Shown here piece after piece: positions 51,815 to 60,692 of a stretch of 64,000 bases of DNA. The first letter of the stretch is position 1, and the number at the start of each line of letters is the position of its first letter. A program made the translations under genes and the position numbers. This DNA is from Pseudomonas baltica (lineage in GTDB: Bacteria; Pseudomonadota; Gammaproteobacteria; Pseudomonadales; Pseudomonadaceae), in contig NZ_CP134771.1 in NCBI RefSeq assembly GCF_031880315.1, positions 868,001-932,000 of the forward strand, given 5' to 3'. Under the pieces are notes generated by a model. It ran no database searches. It had not been told where the DNA came from and saw only the letters and a program-made list of their open reading frames with translations.

Positions 51815-53266
51815 TCAGAAGGGGTAAGGCTGGTCGGAGGGTTCGACCGTTACCCATTTCACTTCAGTGAATTCCTCGACTACAGCGCTACCGTCAAAAC
51901 GGCCATAGCCACTATTTTTCATGCCGCCGTAAGGTGCCTGCGGCTCGTTCTGTACCGTGGCGCCGTTGATATGCACGCAGCCTGCGTCCAGACGGCTGGC
52001 AAGATCCAAGGCACGGCTGACATCCCGGCTGAAAATCGCGGACGACAGCCCATAGGCGGTGTCGTTAGCGACTTCCAGGGCGTGTTCGGCGCCTTTGACG
52101 CGGACAATGGTGGTCACTGGCCCAAAGGTTTCTTCGTCATAGATCGACATGGCGGATGTCACCCGGTCGACCAGTGTCGGGCTCATCAAGGCCTGGTCGC
52201 CCAAGCCACCGGCGACGATCTTGGCGCCTTTGCCAATCGCATCATCGAGCAGTTGGTTGATCCGCTGCACGGCCCCCTGCGCGATGACCGGGCCGATGAC
52301 GCACGACGGAGCGTCGACGGGATTGCCCTGCTCTAGCTTGCGCACACGATCGGCGAACTTTTCGACAAAGGCATCTGCAATGCTCTCGTCCACGACGAAG
52401 CGCTCGGTCGACATACAGATTTGGCCTTGATACAGGAACGCGCCGAATATCGCTGCGTTAACAGCGCCATCGAGGTCGGCATCGTCAAGCACCACGAACG
52501 GCGCCTTGCCGCCCAGTTCCAGCAAGCAGCGCTTGAGGTACTTGGCGCTGGTCTGCGCGATCATTCTGCCAACATGGGTAGAGCCGGTGAAATTCACCCT
52601 GCGTACGGTGTCGTGGCTGATCAGGGCCTCCGTCACCGCTGCGGCGTCCTCTGGGGCCGTGATCAGGAAGTTCAGCACGCCTGCGGGTAGCCCGGCCTCA
52701 ATGAACGCTTCAGCCAGCAGCTCGTGCGTGCGCGGACTGTTCTCCGAGCCCTTGAAGATCACCGTATTGCCGCACGCCAGTGGGTAAGCGATAGCGCGGG
52801 CGCCAAGAATGACCGGGCCATTCCACGGCACGATGCTGAGCACGGTTCCCACAGGCTGACGCAGCGTCATCGACAAGGTGCCGGGCTTGTCAGTGGGAAT
52901 GGTCTCGCCCTTGATCTGCGTGGTCAGCGCAGCCGCCTCGCGCAGCAGATTGGCCGAAGCCCCCACATTGAACTGCGCCCACAGTTGCGATGCGCCAATC
53001 TCCTCGGCCATCACGCTACAGAACTGCGGCATCTTGCTTTCCAAGACATCGGCGGCGGCCAGCAACAAGCGGCGCCGCTCGGTAGGGCCGACTTTGGACC
53101 ATCGCTTGAACGCCTGCTGCGAGGATTCAGCGATTTTCAGGGCATCGTCTACGGACGCTGCCGCACCGGTCGTAACGGTTTTCCCGCTCACAGAGTTGTG
53201 GCGCTGGTAAGTCTTGCCCCCTGAGGCGGGCTGTTTGACGTTATCGATTAGCAGTTGGACATTCAT
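51815..53266 (-). CDS. Salicylaldehyde-dehydrogenase-like ALDH
   Basis: 483 residues, exactly the length of NahF. NAD-dependent aldehyde dehydrogenase with the catalytic Glu in LLELGGKAP, the nucleophile Cys in GQICMSTERF, and VGTVLSIVPWNGP. MNVQLLIDNVKQPASGGKTYQRHNSVSG is the NahF/vanillin-dehydrogenase-type start. ATG 53266 has AAAGG 8-9 bases upstream; the frame extends far upstream without a start. It should oxidise salicylaldehyde (or a related aryl aldehyde) to salicylate, last gene of the salicylate operon. Confidence 0.88.
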   Translation of the reverse strand: MNVQLLIDNVKQPASGGKTYQRHNSVSGKTVTTGAAASVDDALKIAESSQQAFKRWSKVGPTERRRLLLAAADVLESKMPQFCSVMAEEIGASQLWAQFNVGASANLLREAAALTTQIKGETIPTDKPGTLSMTLRQPVGTVLSIVPWNGPVILGARAIAYPLACGNTVIFKGSENSPRTHELLAEAFIEAGLPAGVLNFLITAPEDAAAVTEALISHDTVRRVNFTGSTHVGRMIAQTSAKYLKRCLLELGGKAPFVVLDDADLDGAVNAAIFGAFLYQGQICMSTERFVVDESIADAFVEKFADRVRKLEQGNPVDAPSCVIGPVIAQGAVQRINQLLDDAIGKGAKIVAGGLGDQALMSPTLVDRVTSAMSIYDEETFGPVTTIVRVKGAEHALEVANDTAYGLSSAIFSRDVSRALDLASRLDAGCVHINGATVQNEPQAPYGGMKNSGYGRFDGSAVVEEFTEVKWVTVEPSDQPYPF

Positions 53267-53295
53267 GCTTGATACCTTTGATTGGGTCGCGTGAA

Positions 53296-54444
53296 TCAGG
53301 CCCGATCGGCTTGAACGGTCATGCGCAAGATAGGCTTGATGGTGATACCGCTCTCGCTGTCCGCCATCGCTTCGTTGATCTGCTCGAACGAGTAGAAACG
53401 GCAGAGCTTGTCGAACGGAAAGCGGCCCTGCAGGTGCAGGTCGACCAGGGTCGGGATGAACGCATTGGCAACCACATCGCCTTGGACGATGCCCATGATG
53501 CGTTTGCCGGGGATCATCACGTCGTTGATATTGAACGCCACCTCTGTGCCCATCTTCGTGGCACCGACGATGCCGCAGGTGCCCAGCGTGGTGATCGCGT
53601 CGATGGCCTGACGCAGCACCTCGGCGCGGCCCGAACATTCGAGGCTGTAGTTGGCGCCGCCACCGGTGATCTCGCGCACGCGTTGCACTGGATCCTCCTC
53701 GCGGCTGTTGATCACGTGGGTAGCGCCTACTTCGAGCGCCAGGGCAAGCCGACTGGGTGTGACATCCACCGCGATGATGGTGGTGGCGCCTGCAACCTTG
53801 GCGGCCATTACCGCTGCAAGGCCTACCGCGCCGGCACCGAAGGCGACGAAGCTGGCGCCCGCCTCTACCTTCATGGCCTTGAGCACGGAACCTGCGCCAG
53901 TCTGAATACCGCAACCTAGCGGCCCGAGTAATTCAAGCGGGGCGTTTTTAGAGACCTTGACCACATTGCGCTCATTGGCCACGACATAGGTCGAGAATGA
54001 CGACTGGCCAAAGAAGTGATCGTGAATGGGCGCGTTGTCTTCACAGCCACAGGTGGAGGTACTGCCATCCATGCGGCCACCGCCGAAGTTGAGCGGATGC
54101 ATGTGCGAACAGTGCGCCGGGTGGCCAGTTTCACACGGCAGGCACAGGCCGCAGGACATGTAGGTCATCACCACATGATCACCCGGCACGATGGTGGTGA
54201 CCGAGGCACCGACAGCTTCGACTATCCCTGAGCCTTCATGGCCTAGAACGATTGGCAACGGCGTAGGAAACAGCTGATCGCGTACCACCATGTCGGTATG
54301 GCAGACACCAGTGGCGACGATGCGCACGCGTACTTCATCGGTGCGGGGCACGCCGAGATTCGCGCGCTCCAGCTTCAGTGGCGCCCCCGCTTCGCGCAGG
54401 ACAGCAACGGTAACTTCGACAGGTTTGAGTTCGGTTACGGACAT
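53296..54444 (-). CDS. Aryl-alcohol dehydrogenase (zinc, XylB-like)
   Basis: 382 residues from ATG 54444 (CAAGG upstream). Catalytic zinc residues are in TGVCHTDMVVRD and GHEGSGIV, and the structural-zinc lobe is modified (CGLCLPCETGHPAHCS). The NAD site is GAGAVGLAAVMAAK. It belongs with benzyl-alcohol dehydrogenases such as XylB. Set between salicylate hydroxylase and the aldehyde dehydrogenase, it points to oxidation of 2-hydroxybenzyl (salicyl) alcohol to salicylaldehyde. 29 bp before the ALDH gene. Confidence 0.87.
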   Translation of the reverse strand: MSVTELKPVEVTVAVLREAGAPLKLERANLGVPRTDEVRVRIVATGVCHTDMVVRDQLFPTPLPIVLGHEGSGIVEAVGASVTTIVPGDHVVMTYMSCGLCLPCETGHPAHCSHMHPLNFGGGRMDGSTSTCGCEDNAPIHDHFFGQSSFSTYVVANERNVVKVSKNAPLELLGPLGCGIQTGAGSVLKAMKVEAGASFVAFGAGAVGLAAVMAAKVAGATTIIAVDVTPSRLALALEVGATHVINSREEDPVQRVREITGGGANYSLECSGRAEVLRQAIDAITTLGTCGIVGATKMGTEVAFNINDVMIPGKRIMGIVQGDVVANAFIPTLVDLHLQGRFPFDKLCRFYSFEQINEAMADSESGITIKPILRMTVQADRA

Positions 54445-54543
54445 GCCTTGATTCTCTTTATTGGTTTTCTTGGGGTTGGGCGGTGTCGGTCGATCTAGCT
54501 GCAAGGCTGCAACGACCGCACAAGGCGGCCGTGCACACAAAAG

Positions 54544-55833
54544 TTAGGCTCGGGCGGGCGCAGTCCAGCCGAGTCGTACCTGGGCTTGCGCCAGGTCGGC
54601 GGCCATATCGTGGTTCCACAGCCAGTCAAAACGACTGGCCAGGGTGGCTGAGAGCCGCGCTTCGTCGCCCTCCACCTTTTGGTCTCGATACTCGTAGAGG
54701 TCCCCGGCTTCATGGGAAGTGCGCTGCACGCGACAAGCGCGCGGACGGCGAATCTCGTCGTAGACCTTCAGCACCTCTGTAGGGCTGGCCTCGGTCACGC
54801 GGGGGTCGGCCAGCACTTGCGCCAACAGCCAGGCATCTTCCAGGCCCTGGCCCGCGCCAGCGCCTTGGTGAGGAAGCATCGCGTGCGCCGCATCGCCGAT
54901 CAGCCCTACACGGCCGTGCACATAGCACGGCAGCTCATCGAGCTCGTGCAGTGCCCAAAGCGTCGGCGCTGGAATACATTCCAGCAGCACGCGCACGGCA
55001 TCCCCCCAATGCGCAAAAGCCTCAAGCATCTGGGCCTGGGAGGTGGCTTTTACCCAAGGCGTATCCTGCGGCCAGACAGGATCTGGGGAAGTACGATCCG
55101 AAATGAAAGCGACCACATTGATCAACCTGCCCTGCTTCACCGGGAAGGTCAGAATGTGGGCATCGAGGCCGAGGTACATTTGCGGTACGTTGATCAGGTG
55201 CTCGTCGACGCCAGCCGCCCGATAGGCTGCTCGCAGCTGTTCGCTGTCGATCATCCCGCGATAGGCGCAGGTTCCGCTGAATTTGGGCGCGACCAAGGGC
55301 TGGCCCAACCCCTCAAGCACATAGTCACGGATGTTGGACTTGATGCCGTCTGCTGCTATAAGCAGGTCACACTCATGGGCGCTGCCATCGGCGAAGTGAA
55401 CTCGAACACGCTCGCCCTGCTGCTCCACCCGCGTGGCACGTTTATCGAAACTTGCCACGCCTTCGGGCAAGCGCGTCGCCAGTGCATCGAGGAAGTCGGC
55501 ACGATGAACAGACGATTGACCTACACCCTGGGCCACACTGGCGCCCAGGTACCCTGCGTCTTCGCCGCGGCGCCATTCGAACCAGATATCTTGCCACGGT
55601 GCTGCCGTTCGATCAGCGATGAGCTCGTAGGGTTTGCCAAGGCCAAGCCCTTCGATAGCCCGTACGGCATTGGCACCAAAGGAGACACCCGCGCCTACCT
55701 CGCCGAACGCAGGGGCGGCTTCGAAGAGTTGAACATCAAGATGGGAGTGACGGCACAGATCCAGTGCCAACGCCACCCCGGCGATACCACCGCCAACGAT
55801 ACCGATCTGCAGCTTGGAATGAGGGCTACTCAT
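54544..55833 (-). CDS. nahG: Salicylate 1-monooxygenase (salicylate hydroxylase)
   Basis: 429 residues, typical of NahG/SalA. The FAD dinucleotide motif VGGGIAGVALALDL is at about 13-26, the DG motif is AADGIKSNIR, and the second FAD motif is GRVGLIGDAAHAMLPHQGAGAGQGLEDAWLL. It turns salicylate into catechol with NADH and O2, releasing CO2. First gene of the leftward operon, divergent from the NahR-type gene across 144 bp. No catechol meta-cleavage genes follow, so catechol would go to catA. Confidence 0.9.
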   Translation of the reverse strand: MSSPHSKLQIGIVGGGIAGVALALDLCRHSHLDVQLFEAAPAFGEVGAGVSFGANAVRAIEGLGLGKPYELIADRTAAPWQDIWFEWRRGEDAGYLGASVAQGVGQSSVHRADFLDALATRLPEGVASFDKRATRVEQQGERVRVHFADGSAHECDLLIAADGIKSNIRDYVLEGLGQPLVAPKFSGTCAYRGMIDSEQLRAAYRAAGVDEHLINVPQMYLGLDAHILTFPVKQGRLINVVAFISDRTSPDPVWPQDTPWVKATSQAQMLEAFAHWGDAVRVLLECIPAPTLWALHELDELPCYVHGRVGLIGDAAHAMLPHQGAGAGQGLEDAWLLAQVLADPRVTEASPTEVLKVYDEIRRPRACRVQRTSHEAGDLYEYRDQKVEGDEARLSATLASRFDWLWNHDMAADLAQAQVRLGWTAPARA

Positions 55834-55877
55834 GGGAAGACCTTATGTGTTGTTTTTGGAATAGACCGATCATGACT

Positions 55878-55931
55878 ATTCACAACCCATTGATAAATGG
55901 CGCCATCCCCATACACACTATCACCAGTGTG
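55878..55931 (-). promoter_or_regulatory. NahR-type binding region upstream of the salicylate operon
   Basis: ATTCACAACCCATTGAT (55878-55894) resembles the NahR site of nah and sal promoters (an ATTCA block and a TGAT block a similar distance apart). CACACT-ATCACC-AGTGTG (55914-55931), a perfect 6-base-arm inverted repeat, lies between it and nahR. Both fall in the divergent gap. Confidence 0.55.
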
Positions 55932-55977
55932 AATATAATTCCTCGCGTTGTTTCCCCTTGATCCCAGGAGAACGCTC

Positions 55978-56877
55978 ATGCAGCTACGCGAACTGGATCT
56001 CAATCTGTTGGTGGTTTTTCACCAGTTACTCATTGACCGCAGCGTTTCCAGAGCCGCCGAAAATCTGGGAATGACCCAGCCGGCGGTGAGCAATGCGTTA
56101 AAGCGTCTGCGCGGCGTGCTTGGCGATGATCTGTTCGTTCGCACGTCACTAGGCATGGATCCAACCCCCTATGCGGTACAGCTTGCGGAGCCGGTCTCCC
56201 ACGCAATCACCACCTTGCACGGCGCCCTCAACCGTCATGATCACTTCGACCCCGCTACGGCGCAAAAGCGCTTCACCGTGGCAATGACCGATATTGGCGA
56301 GATCTATTTCATGCCGCGGCTGATCGAGCGCCTGTTGGCGGCCTCTCCGGGGATTTCAGTCAGCACCCTGCGCAGTCATGCGGGTCTGTCCGAGGGACTG
56401 GCCAATGGCGATGTCGATCTGGCAGTCGGCCTGCTCCCGGACCTGCAGGCAGGCTTCTATCAGCGGCGCTTGTTCCACCATCGTTACGTGTGCCTGTGCC
56501 GCGAAGGCCACCCGATTACCCGCAGTGAAATGACCCAGGCGCTGTTCTGTCAGTACGGCCACGTTCGAATTGTGGCCGCCAGCACTGGCCACGGCGAGAT
56601 CGACACCTATATGCACCGCGCTGGGCTGGTCAGGGACATCCGCCTGGAGGTGCCGCATTTCGTTGCCGTGGGCCATATCCTGCAGAACACTGATTTGATT
56701 GCCACAGTACCCGAGCGGTTTGCCACCAGCTGCGTCGGTCCGTTCGGCCTGACCACGGTACCTTTGCCCCTGCCACTGCCGGAAATAGCCATCAACCTGT
56801 TCTGGCATACGCGATTCAACCGTGATCCAGCCAATATCTGGTTCCGCAATTTGATGTTCGAGCTGTTCAGCGACTAG
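55978..56877 (+). CDS. nahR: LysR-type salicylate-responsive regulator
   Basis: 299 residues closely following NahR: LRELDLNLLVVFHQLLIDRSVSRAAENLGMTQPAVSNALKRLR, then FTVAMTDIGEIYFMPRLIERL, VDLAVGLLPDLQAGFYQRRL and NTDLIATVPERFA. It activates the hydroxylase operon with salicylate. ATG 55978 with AGGAG 7 bases upstream. Divergent from nahG, which is the expected arrangement; its stop lies 23 bp from the convergent LysR gene. Confidence 0.92.
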   Translation: MQLRELDLNLLVVFHQLLIDRSVSRAAENLGMTQPAVSNALKRLRGVLGDDLFVRTSLGMDPTPYAVQLAEPVSHAITTLHGALNRHDHFDPATAQKRFTVAMTDIGEIYFMPRLIERLLAASPGISVSTLRSHAGLSEGLANGDVDLAVGLLPDLQAGFYQRRLFHHRYVCLCREGHPITRSEMTQALFCQYGHVRIVAASTGHGEIDTYMHRAGLVRDIRLEVPHFVAVGHILQNTDLIATVPERFATSCVGPFGLTTVPLPLPLPEIAINLFWHTRFNRDPANIWFRNLMFELFSD

Positions 56878-56900
56878 GCCCGCACTGCAAAAGAAGTGGG

Positions 56901-57803
56901 TCAGGACCAACCTTGGCAAATCTTCACCAGTTCATCGACCGCATACCGAACCTTGGGCCGCAAATGCGAAACCTTTGGCCATACTGCATGCACGTCCACC
57001 GCCTCCGGCTCGAACTCCTGGAGCACCTCTACCAGTCTTCCTGCCTTGATATCGTCTTCGAGCAAGGCACGCGGCATTTGGCACAGGCCGATCCCGGCCA
57101 CAGCGCCGGTAATCATGACTTCACCATCGCCGATCTGGTGAGTCGAAGGGGGCGCGTAGCGTACCTTCTCGCCCTTCAGATTGACCCGCCAACTTAATGG
57201 CTGGCCGCGTCGATGACCCACAATGCAGTGGTGGGTGGCCAGGTCAGCCAGACTCTTGGGCTCCCCGGCCCGGGCCAGATAGCTAGGCGCCGCGCATATG
57301 ACCCATCGCTGGCGCGTCAGCAAGCGTGCAACCAATCCATGGGTGTCCTTGAGTTCGCCAAAGCGCACCAACAAATCGATGCCCTCTTCGATCGGATCCA
57401 CCAAGTGATCGGAAAAGGTAATGTTGAGTTGCAGCGCCGGATATTTCTGGGCGATTTCGAATAGCAGCGGCGCGCCGACACGACGCCCGAATGCCACAGG
57501 CATATCAACCCGCAACCGCCCAGACGGCTCGCGGTCTCCGGGACCAAGGCCTCGTTCAGCAGCGCTGATTTCTTCCAGCCCCGTCGAACAGGCCGCGAAG
57601 TAAGCCTCGCCATCGGCGGTAAGACTAATACGGCGCGTAGACCGATGAAAAAGCTGCGTGCCCAGGCGCTCTTCAAGACGCGCAATTGCCTTGCCAACCG
57701 CTGATTTGGAGATACCGAGGCGCTCGGCGGCCTCAGTGAAACTCTGGGCCCGAGCAGCTACAACGAAGGTGAGGACACCCTGAAGCGTATCTGTAGGAAG
57801 CAT
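56901..57803 (-). CDS. LysR-family regulator of the adjacent tautomerase cluster
   Basis: 300 residues of the large AaeR/DmlR-like group (LTFVVAARAQSFTEAAERLGISKSAVGKAIARLEERLGTQLFHRSTRRISLTADG). It is divergent from the tautomerase gene at 58029. Two GTAGA...TCTAC palindromes in the gap (57818-57876) are its probable sites. Confidence 0.88.
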   Translation of the reverse strand: MLPTDTLQGVLTFVVAARAQSFTEAAERLGISKSAVGKAIARLEERLGTQLFHRSTRRISLTADGEAYFAACSTGLEEISAAERGLGPGDREPSGRLRVDMPVAFGRRVGAPLLFEIAQKYPALQLNITFSDHLVDPIEEGIDLLVRFGELKDTHGLVARLLTRQRWVICAAPSYLARAGEPKSLADLATHHCIVGHRRGQPLSWRVNLKGEKVRYAPPSTHQIGDGEVMITGAVAGIGLCQMPRALLEDDIKAGRLVEVLQEFEPEAVDVHAVWPKVSHLRPKVRYAVDELVKICQGWS

Positions 57804-57817
57804 AAGTACTGACCACT

Positions 57818-57876
57818 GTAGATATTTTGTCTACCCATAAGAGAGCTAAGGGCTGTTTATCGTAGATGATTTCTAC
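57818..57876. promoter_or_regulatory. Two GTAGA/TCTAC palindromes between divergent genes
   Basis: GTAGA-N7-TCTAC (57818-57834) and GTAGA-N5-TCTAC (57862-57876), with centres about 43 bp apart, just upstream of the LysR start. They fit a recognition site plus activation site of a LysR protein controlling 58029-60596. Confidence 0.7.
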
Positions 57877-58028
57877 ACTAGCATGGATTCATCTCGAAAG
57901 GTGACCGAGGCTCGAGGCCCAGCGCCCTGCACTTAGCGCTTTACACCTTGCGAGCGGGAAGCCAGCCAAAGGCCGAAAAGCCGATGACGCCTCCACTCAT
58001 TTCAAACTTCATCCAAAAGGAATATCCC

Positions 58029-58226
58029 ATGCCCGTAGTACGTGTCAGCTGGTTCGAAGGTAAAGAGCACGCCGCTAAAGAAGCCGTTGCCAAAGAAATC
58101 ACCGAAAGCATCGTCAAGAACACCGGTACCGATGCCAACTACATCTACGTCATCTTCGAAGACGTAGCACCGTCCGACTGGGCAGGTGCCGGCAAGCTGT
58201 TCGGTGGCGCGCCCGACAAGTCCTGA
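58029..58226 (+). CDS. 4-oxalocrotonate tautomerase-family protein
   Basis: 65 residues after Met, with Pro immediately following it (MPVVRVSWFEG), the catalytic Pro1 of this superfamily. EAVAKEITESIVKNTGTDANYIYVIFEDVAPSDWAGAG is the conserved body. It isomerises or hydrates unsaturated keto acids or enols. AAAAGGAA precedes the ATG. First gene of a LysR-controlled cluster with a monooxygenase, SDR and hydrolase. Confidence 0.92.
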   Translation: MPVVRVSWFEGKEHAAKEAVAKEITESIVKNTGTDANYIYVIFEDVAPSDWAGAGKLFGGAPDKS

Positions 58227-58314
58227 TTTGTCTGCACGCCTCAATGCATCGGCTGGTTCAGCGATGCATCACCCTGCTCGTCTGCGGACGGCACCCTCGA
58301 ACGAGAATCCTCTT

Positions 58315-58668
58315 ATGCACCCGTATATTTCTTGCTTGTTCACCCTCGCAGTAAAGCCTGAAGAATTCGCCGAATTCAAAGCCCTGATCGCTCAGATCGT
58401 TCCAGAGACCCAAAAGGAACCTGGCACTCTGGTCTACGAGTACAGCGTCAACGAAGACAACAGCACCGCGCATATCCTTGAACGTTACAAAGCCGACTCC
58501 GTGGTCAGCCACGTCGACCTCACGTTTGCTCCTTTTGGCGAGCGTTTTCTGCAGCTGTGCACCATCACCAGCCTGACCGTCTACGGCACCCCTGACGCGG
58601 ACATCCGCAAGCGCCTTGACCCGTTCGGCGCCGTGTACATGACGCCGTTTGACGGCTTCAGCCGCTGA
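58315..58668 (+). CDS. Antibiotic-biosynthesis-monooxygenase (ABM) family protein
   Basis: 117 residues. The dimeric ferredoxin-like fold is indicated by FTLAVKPEEFAEFKALIAQIVPETQKEPGTLVYEYSVNEDNSTAHILERYKAD and HVDLTFAPFGERFLQLC. Such proteins oxidise anthrone-type or quinol substrates without cofactor. ATG 58315, GAGAA before it. 88 bp after the tautomerase. It belongs to the same family as the frameshifted gene at 39701. Confidence 0.88.
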   Translation: MHPYISCLFTLAVKPEEFAEFKALIAQIVPETQKEPGTLVYEYSVNEDNSTAHILERYKADSVVSHVDLTFAPFGERFLQLCTITSLTVYGTPDADIRKRLDPFGAVYMTPFDGFSR

Positions 58669-58797
58669 GCGCTGCAACCTGCACAGTCCCGACGGCTGTT
58701 CAAGACGTGCTCGAGTTCGTTTGATCGCAGCCCAAATTTGGGAGGAGCGGCCAACTTGTATAGGCCCACCTCCCACACCTGTTCTTGAGGAGTCACC

Positions 58798-59592
58798 ATG
58801 AAAATAGATTTGAGCGGTAAACGCGCACTGGTCACCGCTTCGACCAGCGGTATCGGCTACTCGATAGCCAAAGGCCTGGCTGAGGCCGGCGCAACGGTCA
58901 TCGTCAATGGCCGCAGCGAAAAGTCCGTCACGGACGCCATCGCTCGTCTGCAAGCAGCAGTGCCAGACGCCTCGATCTCCGGCGTCGCGGCCGACCTGGG
59001 CAATGCGCAAGGCGCAGCGGCCTTGGTCAGCGGTGCGGGTACGATCGACGTGCTGGTCAACAACGCCGGTATCTACGGCACTCAGGATTTTTTTGAAACC
59101 GCCGACGACGTCTGGGACCAGTACTGGGACACCAACGTCATGTCGGGCGTCCGCCTGAGCCGCGCTCTGTTGCCCGCCATGGTCGCCAAGGGTTGGGGCC
59201 GGGTGGTGTTCATCGCCTCCGAGTCGGCCCGTAACATCCCAGCCGACATGATCCACTATGGCGTCTCGAAAACGGCTCAGCTGGGTTTGGCCCGGGGCTT
59301 GGCCAAACGCGTTGCCGGCAGCGGCGTGACCGTCAACAGCGTATTGCCGGGCCCGACCTTATCCGAAGGCTTGGCCGACATGCTACAGGCCGAAGTGCAG
59401 CGTAGCGGCAAATCATTGGAGGCGGTCGCCGCCGAGTTTGTGATGGAGCATCGCCCGAGTTCGGTGATCCAGCGCGCCGCCTCCACCGAAGAAGTGGCCA
59501 ACATGGTCGTCTACGTCTGCTCGCCTCAAGCCAGCGCGACCACCGGCGCCTCGCTGCGGGTCGACGGCGGCGTGGTCGACGACATCGTCTGA
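58798..59592 (+). CDS. Short-chain dehydrogenase/reductase
   Basis: 264 residues: TASTSGIGYSIA binds the nucleotide, VNNAGIYG follows, and Tyr154/Lys158 are in YGVSK. It resembles oxidoreductases with a LADMLQAEVQRSGKSLEAVAAEF insert. GAGGAG lies 8 bases before the ATG. It is the third gene of the tautomerase cluster. The substrate is unknown. A strong hairpin separates it from the hydrolase. Confidence 0.88.
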   Translation: MKIDLSGKRALVTASTSGIGYSIAKGLAEAGATVIVNGRSEKSVTDAIARLQAAVPDASISGVAADLGNAQGAAALVSGAGTIDVLVNNAGIYGTQDFFETADDVWDQYWDTNVMSGVRLSRALLPAMVAKGWGRVVFIASESARNIPADMIHYGVSKTAQLGLARGLAKRVAGSGVTVNSVLPGPTLSEGLADMLQAEVQRSGKSLEAVAAEFVMEHRPSSVIQRAASTEEVANMVVYVCSPQASATTGASLRVDGGVVDDIV

Positions 59593-59595
59593 TGT

Positions 59596-59624
59596 GCAGG
59601 GCCGGCGAATTTCGCCGGCCCTGC
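59596..59624 (+). terminator. GC-rich hairpin within the cluster
   Basis: GCAGGGCCGGCGAA and TTCGCCGGCCCTGC (59596-59624) with one central T form a very stable stem. There is no long T-run afterwards (CGATTT), so it may attenuate rather than end transcription into the hydrolase gene. Confidence 0.6.
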
Positions 59625-59645
59625 CGATTTATCGCAGGTTTTTGA

Positions 59646-60596
59646 ATGAATTACCCACTGCAGGCTTTATCTCTTCGCGATCTGCTCGGCGAAGAGTTCC
59701 AGTTCCCCCATGAGATCGCCGGCCAGCCATCCAAGGCATCGGATTTTGCTGGGCTTACGGTCAGTAGCTTCGTCACCACCGACAACGTCAATCTTGCGTA
59801 CTGGGAAGCGGGCAGCGGCAAGCCGCTGGTGTTTATCCCCGGCTGGTCGGCAAATGGGGCGATGTACTTCCATCTCATGCAGCTGTTGAGCCAGCACTAC
59901 CGCGTGTATGTGCTGGACGTACGCAATCAAGGCCTGTCCGAAAAGGCCGCCTTTGGTAACCGAATTGCGCGCTATGCCATGGACGTCAAGGAGTTTGCTG
60001 AACACCTGGACCTGACCGAGGCCGACTATTGCGGTTGGTCGATGGGCGCGTCGGTGATGTGGGCCTACATCGATTTGTTTGGCACGCGCGGCGTTCGCAC
60101 GCTGACCATTATCGACCAGGCGCCCTCGATCTATTGCCACGCCGACTGGACTGAGCAAGAGCGACTCGATGCAGGCGCATTCACCACCTCCCCGGAACGA
60201 ATGATTGCGTCCTATACCGGTGGCACCACTAACATGCTGATTTCCCAGACCCGAGTACTGGAACGAGCGGTGGATGTCTCTTCACCCTATTTCCACAACG
60301 TCCTGAGCCTGGTCCAGGCGGTCGTGCGTGACGATATGGCCTTTACCGGACAGGTCCTGTTTGATCACACCACCAACGACTGGCGGGATGTAATCAGTAC
60401 CAAGATCGATGTACCCACCGCCATTTTTACCGGCGAGTACAGCGATTGGCTGCACAGCCAGCATTGGATGAATTCGGTCATCGAGGGGTCGCAGCTTCAC
60501 GTGTACACGAAAGCCGAGAACGGAGATCACTTTCTGGCGTTCAAGAATCCCGAGAAATTCGCAGCCGACCTGAGGGGCTTTCTCGACAACGCTTGA
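59646..60596 (+). CDS. Alpha/beta hydrolase
   Basis: 316 residues. PLVFIPGWSANGAMYFHLMQLL is the oxyanion region, CGWSMGAS carries the nucleophile, and the acid and His are in FTGEYSDWL and NGDHFLAF. A 45-residue N-terminal extension precedes the fold. It lacks a secretion signal. Last gene of the tautomerase/ABM/SDR run. It may hydrolyse a lactone or C-C bond formed by the others. GG-rich ribosome site is weak (CAGGTTTTTG). Confidence 0.86.
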   Translation: MNYPLQALSLRDLLGEEFQFPHEIAGQPSKASDFAGLTVSSFVTTDNVNLAYWEAGSGKPLVFIPGWSANGAMYFHLMQLLSQHYRVYVLDVRNQGLSEKAAFGNRIARYAMDVKEFAEHLDLTEADYCGWSMGASVMWAYIDLFGTRGVRTLTIIDQAPSIYCHADWTEQERLDAGAFTTSPERMIASYTGGTTNMLISQTRVLERAVDVSSPYFHNVLSLVQAVVRDDMAFTGQVLFDHTTNDWRDVISTKIDVPTAIFTGEYSDWLHSQHWMNSVIEGSQLHVYTKAENGDHFLAFKNPEKFAADLRGFLDNA

Positions 60597-60639
60597 GGTC
60601 GGACATCGATCGCCTCCAAGTCAACGTTCAACCCATCTT

Positions 60640-60680
60640 GCCCGGCCGACAGTTTCGCTCCCTTCGCGGCCGGGCCTTTT
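60640..60680 (+). terminator. Terminator after the hydrolase
   Basis: GCCCGGCCG (60640-60648) and CGGCCGGGC (60667-60675), a 9-bp perfect stem with an 18-base loop, then CTTTT. Confidence 0.85.
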
Positions 60681-60692
60681 CCTATCGCTAAA

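Noticed and set aside
53267..53914. Upstream extension of the aldehyde dehydrogenase frame by over 200 codons
   Set aside because: It overlaps the alcohol dehydrogenase gene in another frame; the NahF-like start at 53266 has a ribosome site and the right length.
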